This document shows, piece after piece, positions 35,034-41,629 of a DNA stretch of 64,000 nt (the first letter of the stretch is position 1; every line of letters starts with the position of its first letter). The stretch comes from Flavobacterium sp. N3904 (GTDB taxonomy: Bacteria; Bacteroidota; Bacteroidia; Flavobacteriales; Flavobacteriaceae): positions 2,335,501 to 2,399,500 of the forward strand of contig NZ_CP110009.1 in NCBI RefSeq assembly GCF_025947305.1. Direction: 5' to 3'. Below the pieces are notes generated by a model. It was given only the letters and a program-made list of their open reading frames with translations. It was not told the origin of the DNA and ran no database searches. The translations under genes were made by a program, and so were the position numbers.

Positions 35034-36410
35034 ATGAAGAAAACAGTGTTTTTTATAATAGTAATTCTTGCTTCTTTTAGTATGTTCGGACAAGAAATTA
35101 CAGGTCAATGGAATGGAGTATTGAAAGTTCCTGGAGCACAATTAAGAGTTGTATTTAATATTACTAAAACCGAAAAAGGGTATAGTTCGACGATGGATAG
35201 TCCCGATCAGGGAGCTAAAGGAATACCAGTAACGACAACCAGTTTTGAAAATGCTGTTTTGAAGTTGCAAATACCGGCAGCGGCCATTGCGTATGAGGGG
35301 ATATTAAATAAGGACAACGTAATTGTTGGTAATTTTTCACAAGCAGGCCAATCTTTTGCAATGAATATGTCAAGAGAAACAATAGAAAAAAAGGTTTATC
35401 TGAGACCTCAAGAACCACAAAAGCCTTATCCGTATTATACTGAGGAAGTAGTATTTGAAAACAAAATCGATAAAAATGTTTTGGCAGGGACTTTAAGCTT
35501 TCCCCAAAAAGAAGGTCACTTTCCCGCAGTAATTTTGATAACCGGAAGCGGTCCAGAAAACAGAGATGAAGAATTATTTGGGCACAAACCTTTTCTGGTT
35601 TTAGCTGATTATTTGACTAAAATGGGCATTGCAGTTCTGCGATTTGATGATCGTGGCGTTGCCAAATCGACTGGTGATTTTAAAACGGCAACCACTCAGG
35701 ATTTTGCTAAAGATGTTGAGGCAGCAGTCGATTATTTGCGAACCCGAAAAGAAGTTGATAAAAACAAGATCGGATTAATGGGACATAGCGAAGGCGGAGT
35801 AATTGCGCCTATTGTTGCCGGGAATTCGAAGGATATTGACTTCATTGTATTATTGGCAGGAACAGGAATTCGCGGTGATAAATTAATGCTTTTGCAAAAA
35901 GAGAAGATAGAACGTCAAATGGGTGTTCCTGAAAATGAAATTCAAAAAGGACAAGAAATTTTCAAGGGAGCTTATGAAATGATTTTGACTTCCCCAGAAA
36001 ATGATTCTAATCTTAAATCTAAAATTAACAGCTATTTCAAAATACAATTTGGAGATAAAATGAATGAGCAACATATTAGCGGTTTAACTTTGCAAATTAC
36101 GAGCCCGTGGATGGTTTATTTCCTGAAATTTGACCCTTCATCGGCTTTAGAAAAAGTGAAATGTCCCGTTTTGGTATTAAATGGCGATAAAGATTTACAA
36201 GTTCCCGCTGATGCAAATGTAGATGCGATTCAGAAGACGTTGGTAAAAGGAGGGAATAAAAAAGTAACTACGACAATAATTCCGAATTTGAATCATCTGT
36301 TTCAAGAATGCAAAACCGGTTTGCCAAATGAATATGAAACGATTGAGCAAACATTTTCTCCTATTGCATTAGAGGAAATTTCCAAATGGATTTTGGTTCA
36401 AGTTAAGTAA
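35034..36410 (+). CDS. secreted alpha/beta hydrolase with N-terminal beta domain
   Basis: This 458-residue exported hydrolase has the signal peptide MKKTVFFIIVILASFSMFGQ. The ATG at 35034 is preferred, since the earlier in-frame ATG at 35016 adds only a charged hexapeptide. Residues 20-130 form a beta-rich domain (GQWNGVLKVPGAQLRVVFNI) often placed before such hydrolases. The hydrolase core has ILITGSGPENRDEE (oxyanion region), LRFDDRGVAKSTG, GLMGHSEGGVIAP with nucleophile Ser252, LVLNGDKDLQVP (Asp) and NLNHLFQ (His). It acts on an ester or peptide of unknown identity. A terminator follows. Confidence 0.92.
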   Translation: MKKTVFFIIVILASFSMFGQEITGQWNGVLKVPGAQLRVVFNITKTEKGYSSTMDSPDQGAKGIPVTTTSFENAVLKLQIPAAAIAYEGILNKDNVIVGNFSQAGQSFAMNMSRETIEKKVYLRPQEPQKPYPYYTEEVVFENKIDKNVLAGTLSFPQKEGHFPAVILITGSGPENRDEELFGHKPFLVLADYLTKMGIAVLRFDDRGVAKSTGDFKTATTQDFAKDVEAAVDYLRTRKEVDKNKIGLMGHSEGGVIAPIVAGNSKDIDFIVLLAGTGIRGDKLMLLQKEKIERQMGVPENEIQKGQEIFKGAYEMILTSPENDSNLKSKINSYFKIQFGDKMNEQHISGLTLQITSPWMVYFLKFDPSSALEKVKCPVLVLNGDKDLQVPADANVDAIQKTLVKGGNKKVTTTIIPNLNHLFQECKTGLPNEYETIEQTFSPIALEEISKWILVQVK

Positions 36411-36429
36411 TAGAGTTTATATTGTATGT

Positions 36430-36455
36430 AAAAAGCCCATTTTATTGGGCTTTTT
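36430..36455 (+). terminator. intrinsic terminator of the hydrolase gene
   Basis: Arms AAAAAGCCCA (36430-36439) and TGGGCTTTTT (36446-36455) pair perfectly around a 6-nt loop. Confidence 0.9.
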
Positions 36456-36497
36456 ACGTTTTACTCAGTTTAGAATTTCAAAGTTGTTAAATATCCT

Positions 36498-36505
36498 TAT
36501 TTTTG
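36498..36505 (+). promoter_or_regulatory. -7 box, probably the original radical SAM promoter
   Basis: TATTTTTG is an exact TAnnTTTG. It lies 18 bp before the TTG of the remnant radical SAM start (36524) and would now drive the ATPase/HNH module and the radical SAM gene as one transcript. Confidence 0.5.
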
Positions 36506-36508
36506 CAC

Positions 36509-36618
36509 AAAACAATCTCACTCTTGAAACCAAAAGGTTGAGTCATTACGCTCCCGTTTACCCAACTGAATACGCCTTATCCAGAGATGGCTTATATCAA
36601 AGGGTTTCTTGATATGAA
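36509..36618 (+). repeat. left copy of the island-flanking direct repeat
   Basis: This stretch matches 38521-38625. By hand count about 78 of 96 positions agree between 36524-36619 and 38531-38626. A 31-bp core is identical (36554-36584 and 38561-38591), and AAAACAATCT precedes both. The two copies bracket the ATPase/HNH gene pair. Confidence 0.9.
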
Positions 36619-36628
36619 ATTTAATTAG
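36524..36628 (+). pseudogene. remnant 5' end of a radical SAM gene
   Basis: Read from the TTG at 36524, the codons align residue by residue with the start of the radical SAM protein at 38531. Both contain PFTQLNTPYP and AYIKGFL. In the remnant the sixth codon is TGA and the frame ends at TAG 36626-36628, so it cannot make a functional product. It appears to be the ancestral (or a diverged allelic) 5' end, cut off from the gene body by the ATPase/HNH insertion. Confidence 0.8.
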
Positions 36629-36652
36629 TAAATTCGCTAAAATTACTTTTTT

Positions 36653-37885
36653 ATGAAAATTAAAAATCTTTCTCTTAAAAATATAGGCCCCTTTTTGGAT
36701 GCTCATCTTGATTTTATTACAGATGAAAATCAAAAACCTCCTGTTATTATCATTACAGGCGAGAATGGAACAGGGAAAACAATTGTTTTGGATGCTATTA
36801 GAGGAATTTTGCTAGGAACAAATGATGGACATAGGGGAAGTTTACAAAGGAATATTATTAGAGATGAAAATGATTTTCAAATTAAGTCAAATTTAGATTT
36901 CAATAATTTAAATTATACATTAATTAGTGAAGAAATAGATGATTTTAATAAATTTCAAATCAAATCTGATGAAATCAAATCATTTTATAATGTCTCTAAT
37001 GGTTTTGGAGGGTATGAAGGAAACATTTGGGTAGCTAGTTATTGGACGTCAAAAACTGACAACTCAAAATTTAAATTAGATTCTTTAGTTTCTTGGAATT
37101 CTAAAGGTTATTTGAACGCTGCTTTTACTGGTGTTCAATCTAATGTTGAAGTATTGAAGTTGATAACCGCATTTGACTATTATAGATCTAGTGATAATCC
37201 AAAGGAAAAAGAAGAAGGAGAGTTTTTATATTCAATTATAAAAAAAATATTTAAACTTGGACTTTTTGATGGCGAGTTGAAATATGTGGAAAGAAAAACC
37301 AATATGCCAATTGTTTCTCAAAATGGCTTTGATGTTTCGTTTGATAAATTGAGTAGCGGAAATTTATATTTGATTCAAAGAATGATTTCTCTTTTAGGAC
37401 AAATGTATTCTGTATATGAATTGAATCATTTAAAATTGGAAGAATTACTTTTGACTCCAGGGTTATTGTTAATTGATGAAGCTGAAAATCATTTGCATCC
37501 TAAATGGCAAAAAACGTTTTTAAATTCTATTTTAAATGTTTTTCCAAATCTACAAATTATTATAACCACACATTCTCCATTTATTGTTTCATCGGTTGAA
37601 AATTCAAAAGTTTTTGTGTGTAAATCAGAAAAAGACCATTCAATAATTGTTGATGAAACAGATGTTTATTCCAATAAGCCAATAGAAGAAATTTTACAAT
37701 CGGAGGTCTTTAATACAAATCCTTTTAATGCCGAAATTTCAGAATTAATGAACAAGAGAAAAATTGCTATTGAAAGTAAAGATTTTGTTAAGAAAGAAGA
37801 GATAGAAGAAAAATTGAAAGCAATCAATCCTGAATATTTCTCCTATTTTGATATAGATAAACTCATTAAAAGTATTTCAAAATAG
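36653..37885 (+). CDS. PtuA-like AAA/ABC-type ATPase of a Septu-like defence pair
   Basis: This 410-residue ATPase has the OLD/PtuA-like layout. The N-terminus MKIKNLSLKNIGPF leads into Walker A GENGTGKT (residues 36-43). A long divergent middle is followed by the signature-like LSSGNLYLIQR, Walker B LLLIDEAENHLHP (Asp275, Glu276) and the H-loop IITTHSPFIVSSVENSKVFV. The C-terminal 60 residues are a charged helix. An HNH nuclease gene follows 4 bp later, the two-gene arrangement of Septu, in which the ATPase controls the nuclease. The gene is visibly richer in A+T than its neighbours and sits between direct repeats, consistent with acquisition by transfer. Function is inferred by family and context. 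Confidence 0.85.
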   Translation: MKIKNLSLKNIGPFLDAHLDFITDENQKPPVIIITGENGTGKTIVLDAIRGILLGTNDGHRGSLQRNIIRDENDFQIKSNLDFNNLNYTLISEEIDDFNKFQIKSDEIKSFYNVSNGFGGYEGNIWVASYWTSKTDNSKFKLDSLVSWNSKGYLNAAFTGVQSNVEVLKLITAFDYYRSSDNPKEKEEGEFLYSIIKKIFKLGLFDGELKYVERKTNMPIVSQNGFDVSFDKLSSGNLYLIQRMISLLGQMYSVYELNHLKLEELLLTPGLLLIDEAENHLHPKWQKTFLNSILNVFPNLQIIITTHSPFIVSSVENSKVFVCKSEKDHSIIVDETDVYSNKPIEEILQSEVFNTNPFNAEISELMNKRKIAIESKDFVKKEEIEEKLKAINPEYFSYFDIDKLIKSISK

Positions 37886-37889
37886 TTTT

Positions 37890-38534
37890 ATGAGACATTT
37901 AATAAGACTACCAAAACCAGATAAACTTATTCAAAAAGAAAAAGAATGGACTAATACATTTATTGAATCTGGAAAACTACGTCCTGATAATAATAAATAT
38001 GGTCACAAGGAAATTCTTGCTGATTTGAATTCTATAAGTTTTCATAAATGTTTTTATTCTGAACAAAAGTTAAAAGGAATTCCAAAAGAAATAGACCATC
38101 ATATTGAAGTTGCTGAAAGAAAAGATTTAGCTTATGATTGGGATAATTTATATTTATCTTCAACAATATGTAATAATAAATTGCCAAATAAAACTATTTC
38201 TGTAAATGATGTGCTTAATCCATTTACAAATTCAGATGAAGAAATTGAAGAGCATTTAACTTTTGAAGATGAGTGTATAACTGCAAAAGATGGTTCTAAG
38301 TTAGGTTTTGACACTATTAAAAAATACCGTTTAAATTCTGAATTATTAGATAGTTTGAGAGGTAAACAACTTATTATGTTTTATAAGGTTTTAGACATTG
38401 TCAGACAAAATCAAGTTAAGGAACAGCGAGATGTGTTTTCGGAAGATGAGAAAGAAGCATTATGTCGCTTTGTTCAACCAGATTACTCTTTTTCTCTAAT
38501 GTTTCGACTTTTACTCAAAAAAAACAATCTTTGA
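37890..38534 (+). CDS. PtuB-like HNH endonuclease of a Septu-like defence pair
   Basis: This 214-residue protein has an HNH core: KCFYSEQKL (Cys54), EIDHHIEV (Asp69, His70, His71), YDWDNLYLSSTICNNK (Trp84, Asn86, Cys94, Asn95). The overall pattern is that of the TIGR02646/PtuB group. Most members have C-x-Y-C at the first position, whereas here it is C-F-Y-S, so the zinc site may be incomplete. The C-terminal 90 residues are helical. It lies 4 bp after the ATPase gene, and its TGA stop overlaps the TTG start of the radical SAM gene. As the effector it would cut nucleic acid during phage infection; this is inferred. Confidence 0.82.
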   Translation: MRHLIRLPKPDKLIQKEKEWTNTFIESGKLRPDNNKYGHKEILADLNSISFHKCFYSEQKLKGIPKEIDHHIEVAERKDLAYDWDNLYLSSTICNNKLPNKTISVNDVLNPFTNSDEEIEEHLTFEDECITAKDGSKLGFDTIKKYRLNSELLDSLRGKQLIMFYKVLDIVRQNQVKEQRDVFSEDEKEALCRFVQPDYSFSLMFRLLLKKNNL

Positions 38535-38625
38535 AAACTAAACTTTTCCTCATCACGCCACCGTTTACCCAACTGAATACGCCTTATCCAGCAACGGCTT
38601 ATATAAAAGGGTTTCTGAATACCAA
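38521..38625 (+). repeat. right copy of the island-flanking direct repeat
   Basis: It contains the 31-bp core 38561-38591, identical to 36554-36584, and forms the present 5' end of the radical SAM gene. It begins inside the last codons of the HNH gene. Confidence 0.9.
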
Positions 38626-40741
38626 AAATATAGAATCGGTTCAGGCGGATTTGGGGATTGAAGTGATTTTGAAATTGTTTTCGAAAAATGGACTGATTTC
38701 GTTATTTCAAACTCTCAACCATCAACCATCAACCGACAACTCCAAACGAATTCTCGCTTTACAAGACGAATACATCAAAACCATCGATTCGGTTATTGCT
38801 TTTTTGCAGGGGAAGAATCCAACTTTGGCACTCCAGATTTGTCAGGAGGATTTCCTGCCCGAAGCTTCACGATTTGCACAATTGGAAGAACTCGATTGGG
38901 CTTTTGGATCGATGGGAACACAGGACAAAGCCAAGCATTTGGCGACTTTATACCTCGAAGATATCTCCGACTTTATTGTGGAATGTGTCGATGAAAATTT
39001 TGGTTTCAGCCGGTATGCAGAAAGACTGGGACGAAGCGCCAATTCTTTCGATGAATTGTATGATGCTTTGCAACAGGAATCTACCTATATCGATAACATT
39101 TTGCTGTCGATTTTAAAGGAAAGAATAGAAACCATTGAGCCGACACTATTTTTGATTTCGGTTCCGTTTCCTGGGAATTTATATTCGGCTTTTCGCTCTG
39201 CTCAATGGGTGAAAAAACATTATCCAAATATCAAGATTTCGATGGGTGGCGGTTTTCCAAATACCGAATTGCGTTCACTTTCGGATGCACGAGTTTTTGA
39301 GTTTTTTGATTATATTACTTTGGACGATGGTGAAACGCCAATTGAGGAACTTATAAATGCTGTCACCTCGAGCGTGTCATCCCGAGCGGAGTCGAGGGAC
39401 GAGAAGCAGTACAAGCGAACTTTTCTGCTAGAAGACGAAAAAGTGGTTTATAAAAATAATTCCACTCAACACGATTACAAACAATCCCAAGTTGGAACAC
39501 CTGATTATTCGGATTTGCTTTTGGATAAATACATTTCGGTTATCGAAATCGTGAATCCAATGCACCGTTTGTGGAGTGATGGACGCTGGAATAAACTCAC
39601 AATGGCGCATGGTTGTTATTGGGGGAAATGTACGTTTTGTGATATTTCTTTAGATTATATAAAGGTGTACGAACCCGTTGCGGCGAGTTTGTTGTGTGAC
39701 AGAATGGAGGAATTGATTGCCCAAACGGGAGAAAATGGGTTTCATTATGTTGATGAAGCCGCGCCACCGGCTTTGATGCGTGCTTTGGCACTCGAAATTC
39801 TTCGGCGAAAACTAGTGGTAACGTGGTGGACAAACATTCGATTCGAAAAAAGTTTTACACAAGATTTGTGTTTGTTGCTCAAAGCGTCGGGCTGTATTGC
39901 AGTTTCGGGAGGGCTTGAAGTCGCTTCGGACAGATTGTTAAAATTGATTGACAAAGGGGTAACCGTAGAGCAAGTGGCCAAAGTTACTCGTAATTTTACT
40001 GAAGCTGGCGTAATGGTTCATGCCTATTTGATGTACGGTTACCCGACGCAAACGGTTCAAGAAACGGTGGACAGCCTCGAAATGGTGCGTCAACTATTTG
40101 AAGCAGGCGTTTTGCAATCAGGGTTTTGGCATCAGTTCGCGATGACGGCACACAGTCCGGTAGGAATGTTTCCGGAGCAATTTGGAGCCGTAAAAGAAAC
40201 AGAAGTCATTGGAACTTTTGCCAATAACGATATTAATTTTGTTGATTCAACGGGAATCGATCACGATAAATTTAGTTTTGGACTCAAGAAATCTTTGTTC
40301 AACTTTATGCACGGCATTTGTTTTGACTATGAGTTGCAGGATTGGTTCGATTTCAAAATTCCGAAGACGAAAATTGGTGCTGATTTTATTTTTGATGCGC
40401 TGCAGGAAGAAACCAATTTCAATATCAAACCTACTGCCAAAATTGTTTGGCTGGGAGGAAAGCCATCCATTGAAACCTTTACCAAATCCAAAAAAGGAAA
40501 TTCTTGGGAGATGATGATGCTTACTTTTCACGACAAAAAGGAAAGTTTCAGTATTCAGACCAATAAAATTGAAGGCGAATGGCTGGTTGAAATGCTTAAG
40601 AAGATCTCGGTTTCAAATACTAAAACCTATTCTTTTCAGCAAGTAAAAACCGATTTTGAACTGCAACTGGAAGATTTTGAGTTGTTTTGGTATTCAAAAC
40701 CTGTGAATACTTTGAGAGAATTTGGGTTGTTGGTATTGTAG
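38531..40741 (+). CDS. radical SAM protein, B12-binding type
   Basis: This 736-residue protein begins at TTG 38531, the position also kept in the remnant copy at 36524; an ATG at 38462 would overlap the HNH gene heavily. Residues 1-270 resemble a cobalamin-binding region (FLISVPFPGNLYSAF, ISMGGGFPNTELRS). The radical SAM cluster motif is GCYWGKCTFCDISLDY, spaced C-x4-C-x2-C rather than C-x3-C-x2-C. Downstream lie DEAAPPALM and SGGLEVASDRLLKLIDKGV. The reaction is unknown. Two short repeats are embedded in frame (38711-38738 and 39362-39406). Cobalamin for it could come via the adenosyltransferase pathway, although methyl- or other cobalamin forms are more usual. Confidence 0.88.
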   Translation: MKTKLFLITPPFTQLNTPYPATAYIKGFLNTKNIESVQADLGIEVILKLFSKNGLISLFQTLNHQPSTDNSKRILALQDEYIKTIDSVIAFLQGKNPTLALQICQEDFLPEASRFAQLEELDWAFGSMGTQDKAKHLATLYLEDISDFIVECVDENFGFSRYAERLGRSANSFDELYDALQQESTYIDNILLSILKERIETIEPTLFLISVPFPGNLYSAFRSAQWVKKHYPNIKISMGGGFPNTELRSLSDARVFEFFDYITLDDGETPIEELINAVTSSVSSRAESRDEKQYKRTFLLEDEKVVYKNNSTQHDYKQSQVGTPDYSDLLLDKYISVIEIVNPMHRLWSDGRWNKLTMAHGCYWGKCTFCDISLDYIKVYEPVAASLLCDRMEELIAQTGENGFHYVDEAAPPALMRALALEILRRKLVVTWWTNIRFEKSFTQDLCLLLKASGCIAVSGGLEVASDRLLKLIDKGVTVEQVAKVTRNFTEAGVMVHAYLMYGYPTQTVQETVDSLEMVRQLFEAGVLQSGFWHQFAMTAHSPVGMFPEQFGAVKETEVIGTFANNDINFVDSTGIDHDKFSFGLKKSLFNFMHGICFDYELQDWFDFKIPKTKIGADFIFDALQEETNFNIKPTAKIVWLGGKPSIETFTKSKKGNSWEMMMLTFHDKKESFSIQTNKIEGEWLVEMLKKISVSNTKTYSFQQVKTDFELQLEDFELFWYSKPVNTLREFGLLVL
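38711..38738 (+). repeat. heptamer-phased repeat inside the radical SAM gene
   Basis: The units ACTCTCA, ACCATCA, ACCATCA and ACCGACA start every 7 bp from 38711. They encode TLNHQPSTDN, a polar insert between two helices, and do not break the frame. Confidence 0.65.
39362..39406 (+). repeat. GTCATCCCGAGCGGAG-type repeat embedded in frame
   Basis: CTGTCACCTCGAGC is followed by GTGTCATCCCGAGCGGAGTC and GAGGGACGAGAAGC. It encodes a Ser/Arg/Glu-rich insert (TSSVSSRAESRDEK) in the radical SAM protein. A related copy of the same repeat lies just past the gene at 40760-40835. Confidence 0.75.
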
Positions 40742-40759
40742 ATTTTTTTCTCTTTTATG

Positions 40760-40835
40760 TTTGTCATTCCGAACGAAGGAGGAATCACATCAAGTAATTC
40801 AGGTAACGTGATTTCTCTTCTGTCGAAATGACAAA
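40760..40835 (+). repeat. 76-bp palindromic intergenic repeat
   Basis: The outer arms TTTGTCATT (40760-40768) and AATGACAAA (40827-40835) pair perfectly, and the inner AATCAC/GTGATT also pair. The GTCATTCCGAACGAAGGAGG word matches the in-gene copy at 39374. It lies 18 bp after the radical SAM stop and may also act as its transcript end. Confidence 0.85.
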
Positions 40836-40885
40836 GTTTCAATAAAACATAACTTTTGCCACTTAATATCTAGTTTAGTGGGTTT

Positions 40886-41047
40886 GTGTGAGGGGTTACT
40901 TCACGATGCATTTATTTTCATCGGAGTTCAGTGAATTTTATTTGAAGCAAGTTACCGAAGTAACACGGATAGCCAGACTCCATTAGAGAAAGAGCCGTAT
41001 GGTCGCAAAATAAATTTGGCTTTTTTTCTAATGGAGGCACGCCCAAA
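40886..41047 (+). repeat. dispersed hairpin element, family 2, copy 1
   Basis: It starts GTGTGAGGGG and includes GTTACCGAAGTAAC (a small hairpin) and GGATAGCCAGACTC. A 10-bp perfect stem follows (CTCCATTAGA 40978-40987 with TCTAATGGAG 41027-41036), and it ends GCACGCCCAAA. The flanks match the element at 47453-47556, but the stem sequence is different. It lies 94 bp upstream of, and co-oriented with, the biotin carrier gene. Confidence 0.75.
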
Positions 41048-41111
41048 TTTGTAATTTCGGATGATTTTATCTTGAATATAAATTTTTGTTTACGAAAACG
41101 ATTTCTTTTTG

Positions 41112-41119
41112 TAACTTTA
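41112..41119 (+). promoter_or_regulatory. possible -7 box of the acyl-CoA carboxylase operon
   Basis: TAACTTTA differs from TAnnTTTG only at the last base and lies 22 bp before the ATG at 41141. Confidence 0.35.
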
Positions 41120-41140
41120 CTACCCTAAAAATTGTAAAGA

Positions 41141-41626
41141 ATGAGTGCTAGCTATAGTGTAAAAGTAAATGATGCTTTTTTATTTGATTTGGATGAAGAA
41201 AATATCTCACAACTGGATGCCGTGAGTGTGGGATTGGATAAATTTCACGTTTTGCATCAAAATACTCCCTATAAAGCGGAAGTAATCGCTTCCGATTTCC
41301 TTAATAAAAAATATGCGGTCAAAGTAAATAACAACACTTATGTGATTGCAATTTCGAATCCATTGGATCTTTTAATTAAAGATATGGGATTTGAAGTAGG
41401 CAAAGTGAAGCAAGTGAATTTTATAAAAGCACCTATGCCTGGATTAATTTTGGAAATTGGGGTTGAAGTAGGTCAAATCGTTAAAGAAAATGACTGTTTG
41501 TTGATTCTAACAGCAATGAAAATGGAAAATAGTTTTCTTTCTCCCAGAGATGGTGTAATTAAATCGATTTCGGTCTCAGTAGGTGATTCGGTTGTAAAAG
41601 GTGATTTGTTAATTGAATTTGAGTAA
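41141..41626 (+). CDS. biotin carboxyl carrier subunit of an acyl-CoA carboxylase
   Basis: This 161-residue carrier swings carboxybiotin between the biotin carboxylase and carboxyltransferase. The biotinyl domain occupies the C-terminal 75 residues (MPGLILEIGVEVGQIVKEND, then ILTAMKMENSF with biotin on Lys127). The N-terminal half (YSVKVNDAFLFDLDEENISQ) is a short beta domain seen in stand-alone propionyl/acetyl-CoA carboxylase carriers of Bacteroidota. It is the first of three genes in an apparent operon, with the biotin carboxylase 3 bp downstream. Confidence 0.94.
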   Translation: MSASYSVKVNDAFLFDLDEENISQLDAVSVGLDKFHVLHQNTPYKAEVIASDFLNKKYAVKVNNNTYVIAISNPLDLLIKDMGFEVGKVKQVNFIKAPMPGLILEIGVEVGQIVKENDCLLILTAMKMENSFLSPRDGVIKSISVSVGDSVVKGDLLIEFE

Positions 41627-41629
41627 TTT

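Noticed and set aside
38462..38530. Upstream ATG start for the radical SAM gene
   Set aside because: It lies within the HNH gene, and the remnant copy at 36524 preserves the TTG as the start of homology.
36653..38534. Insertion sequence or prophage origin of the ATPase/HNH island
   Set aside because: No transposase, integrase, terminal inverted repeats or phage genes were seen; only the diverged direct repeats of the gene start mark the edges.
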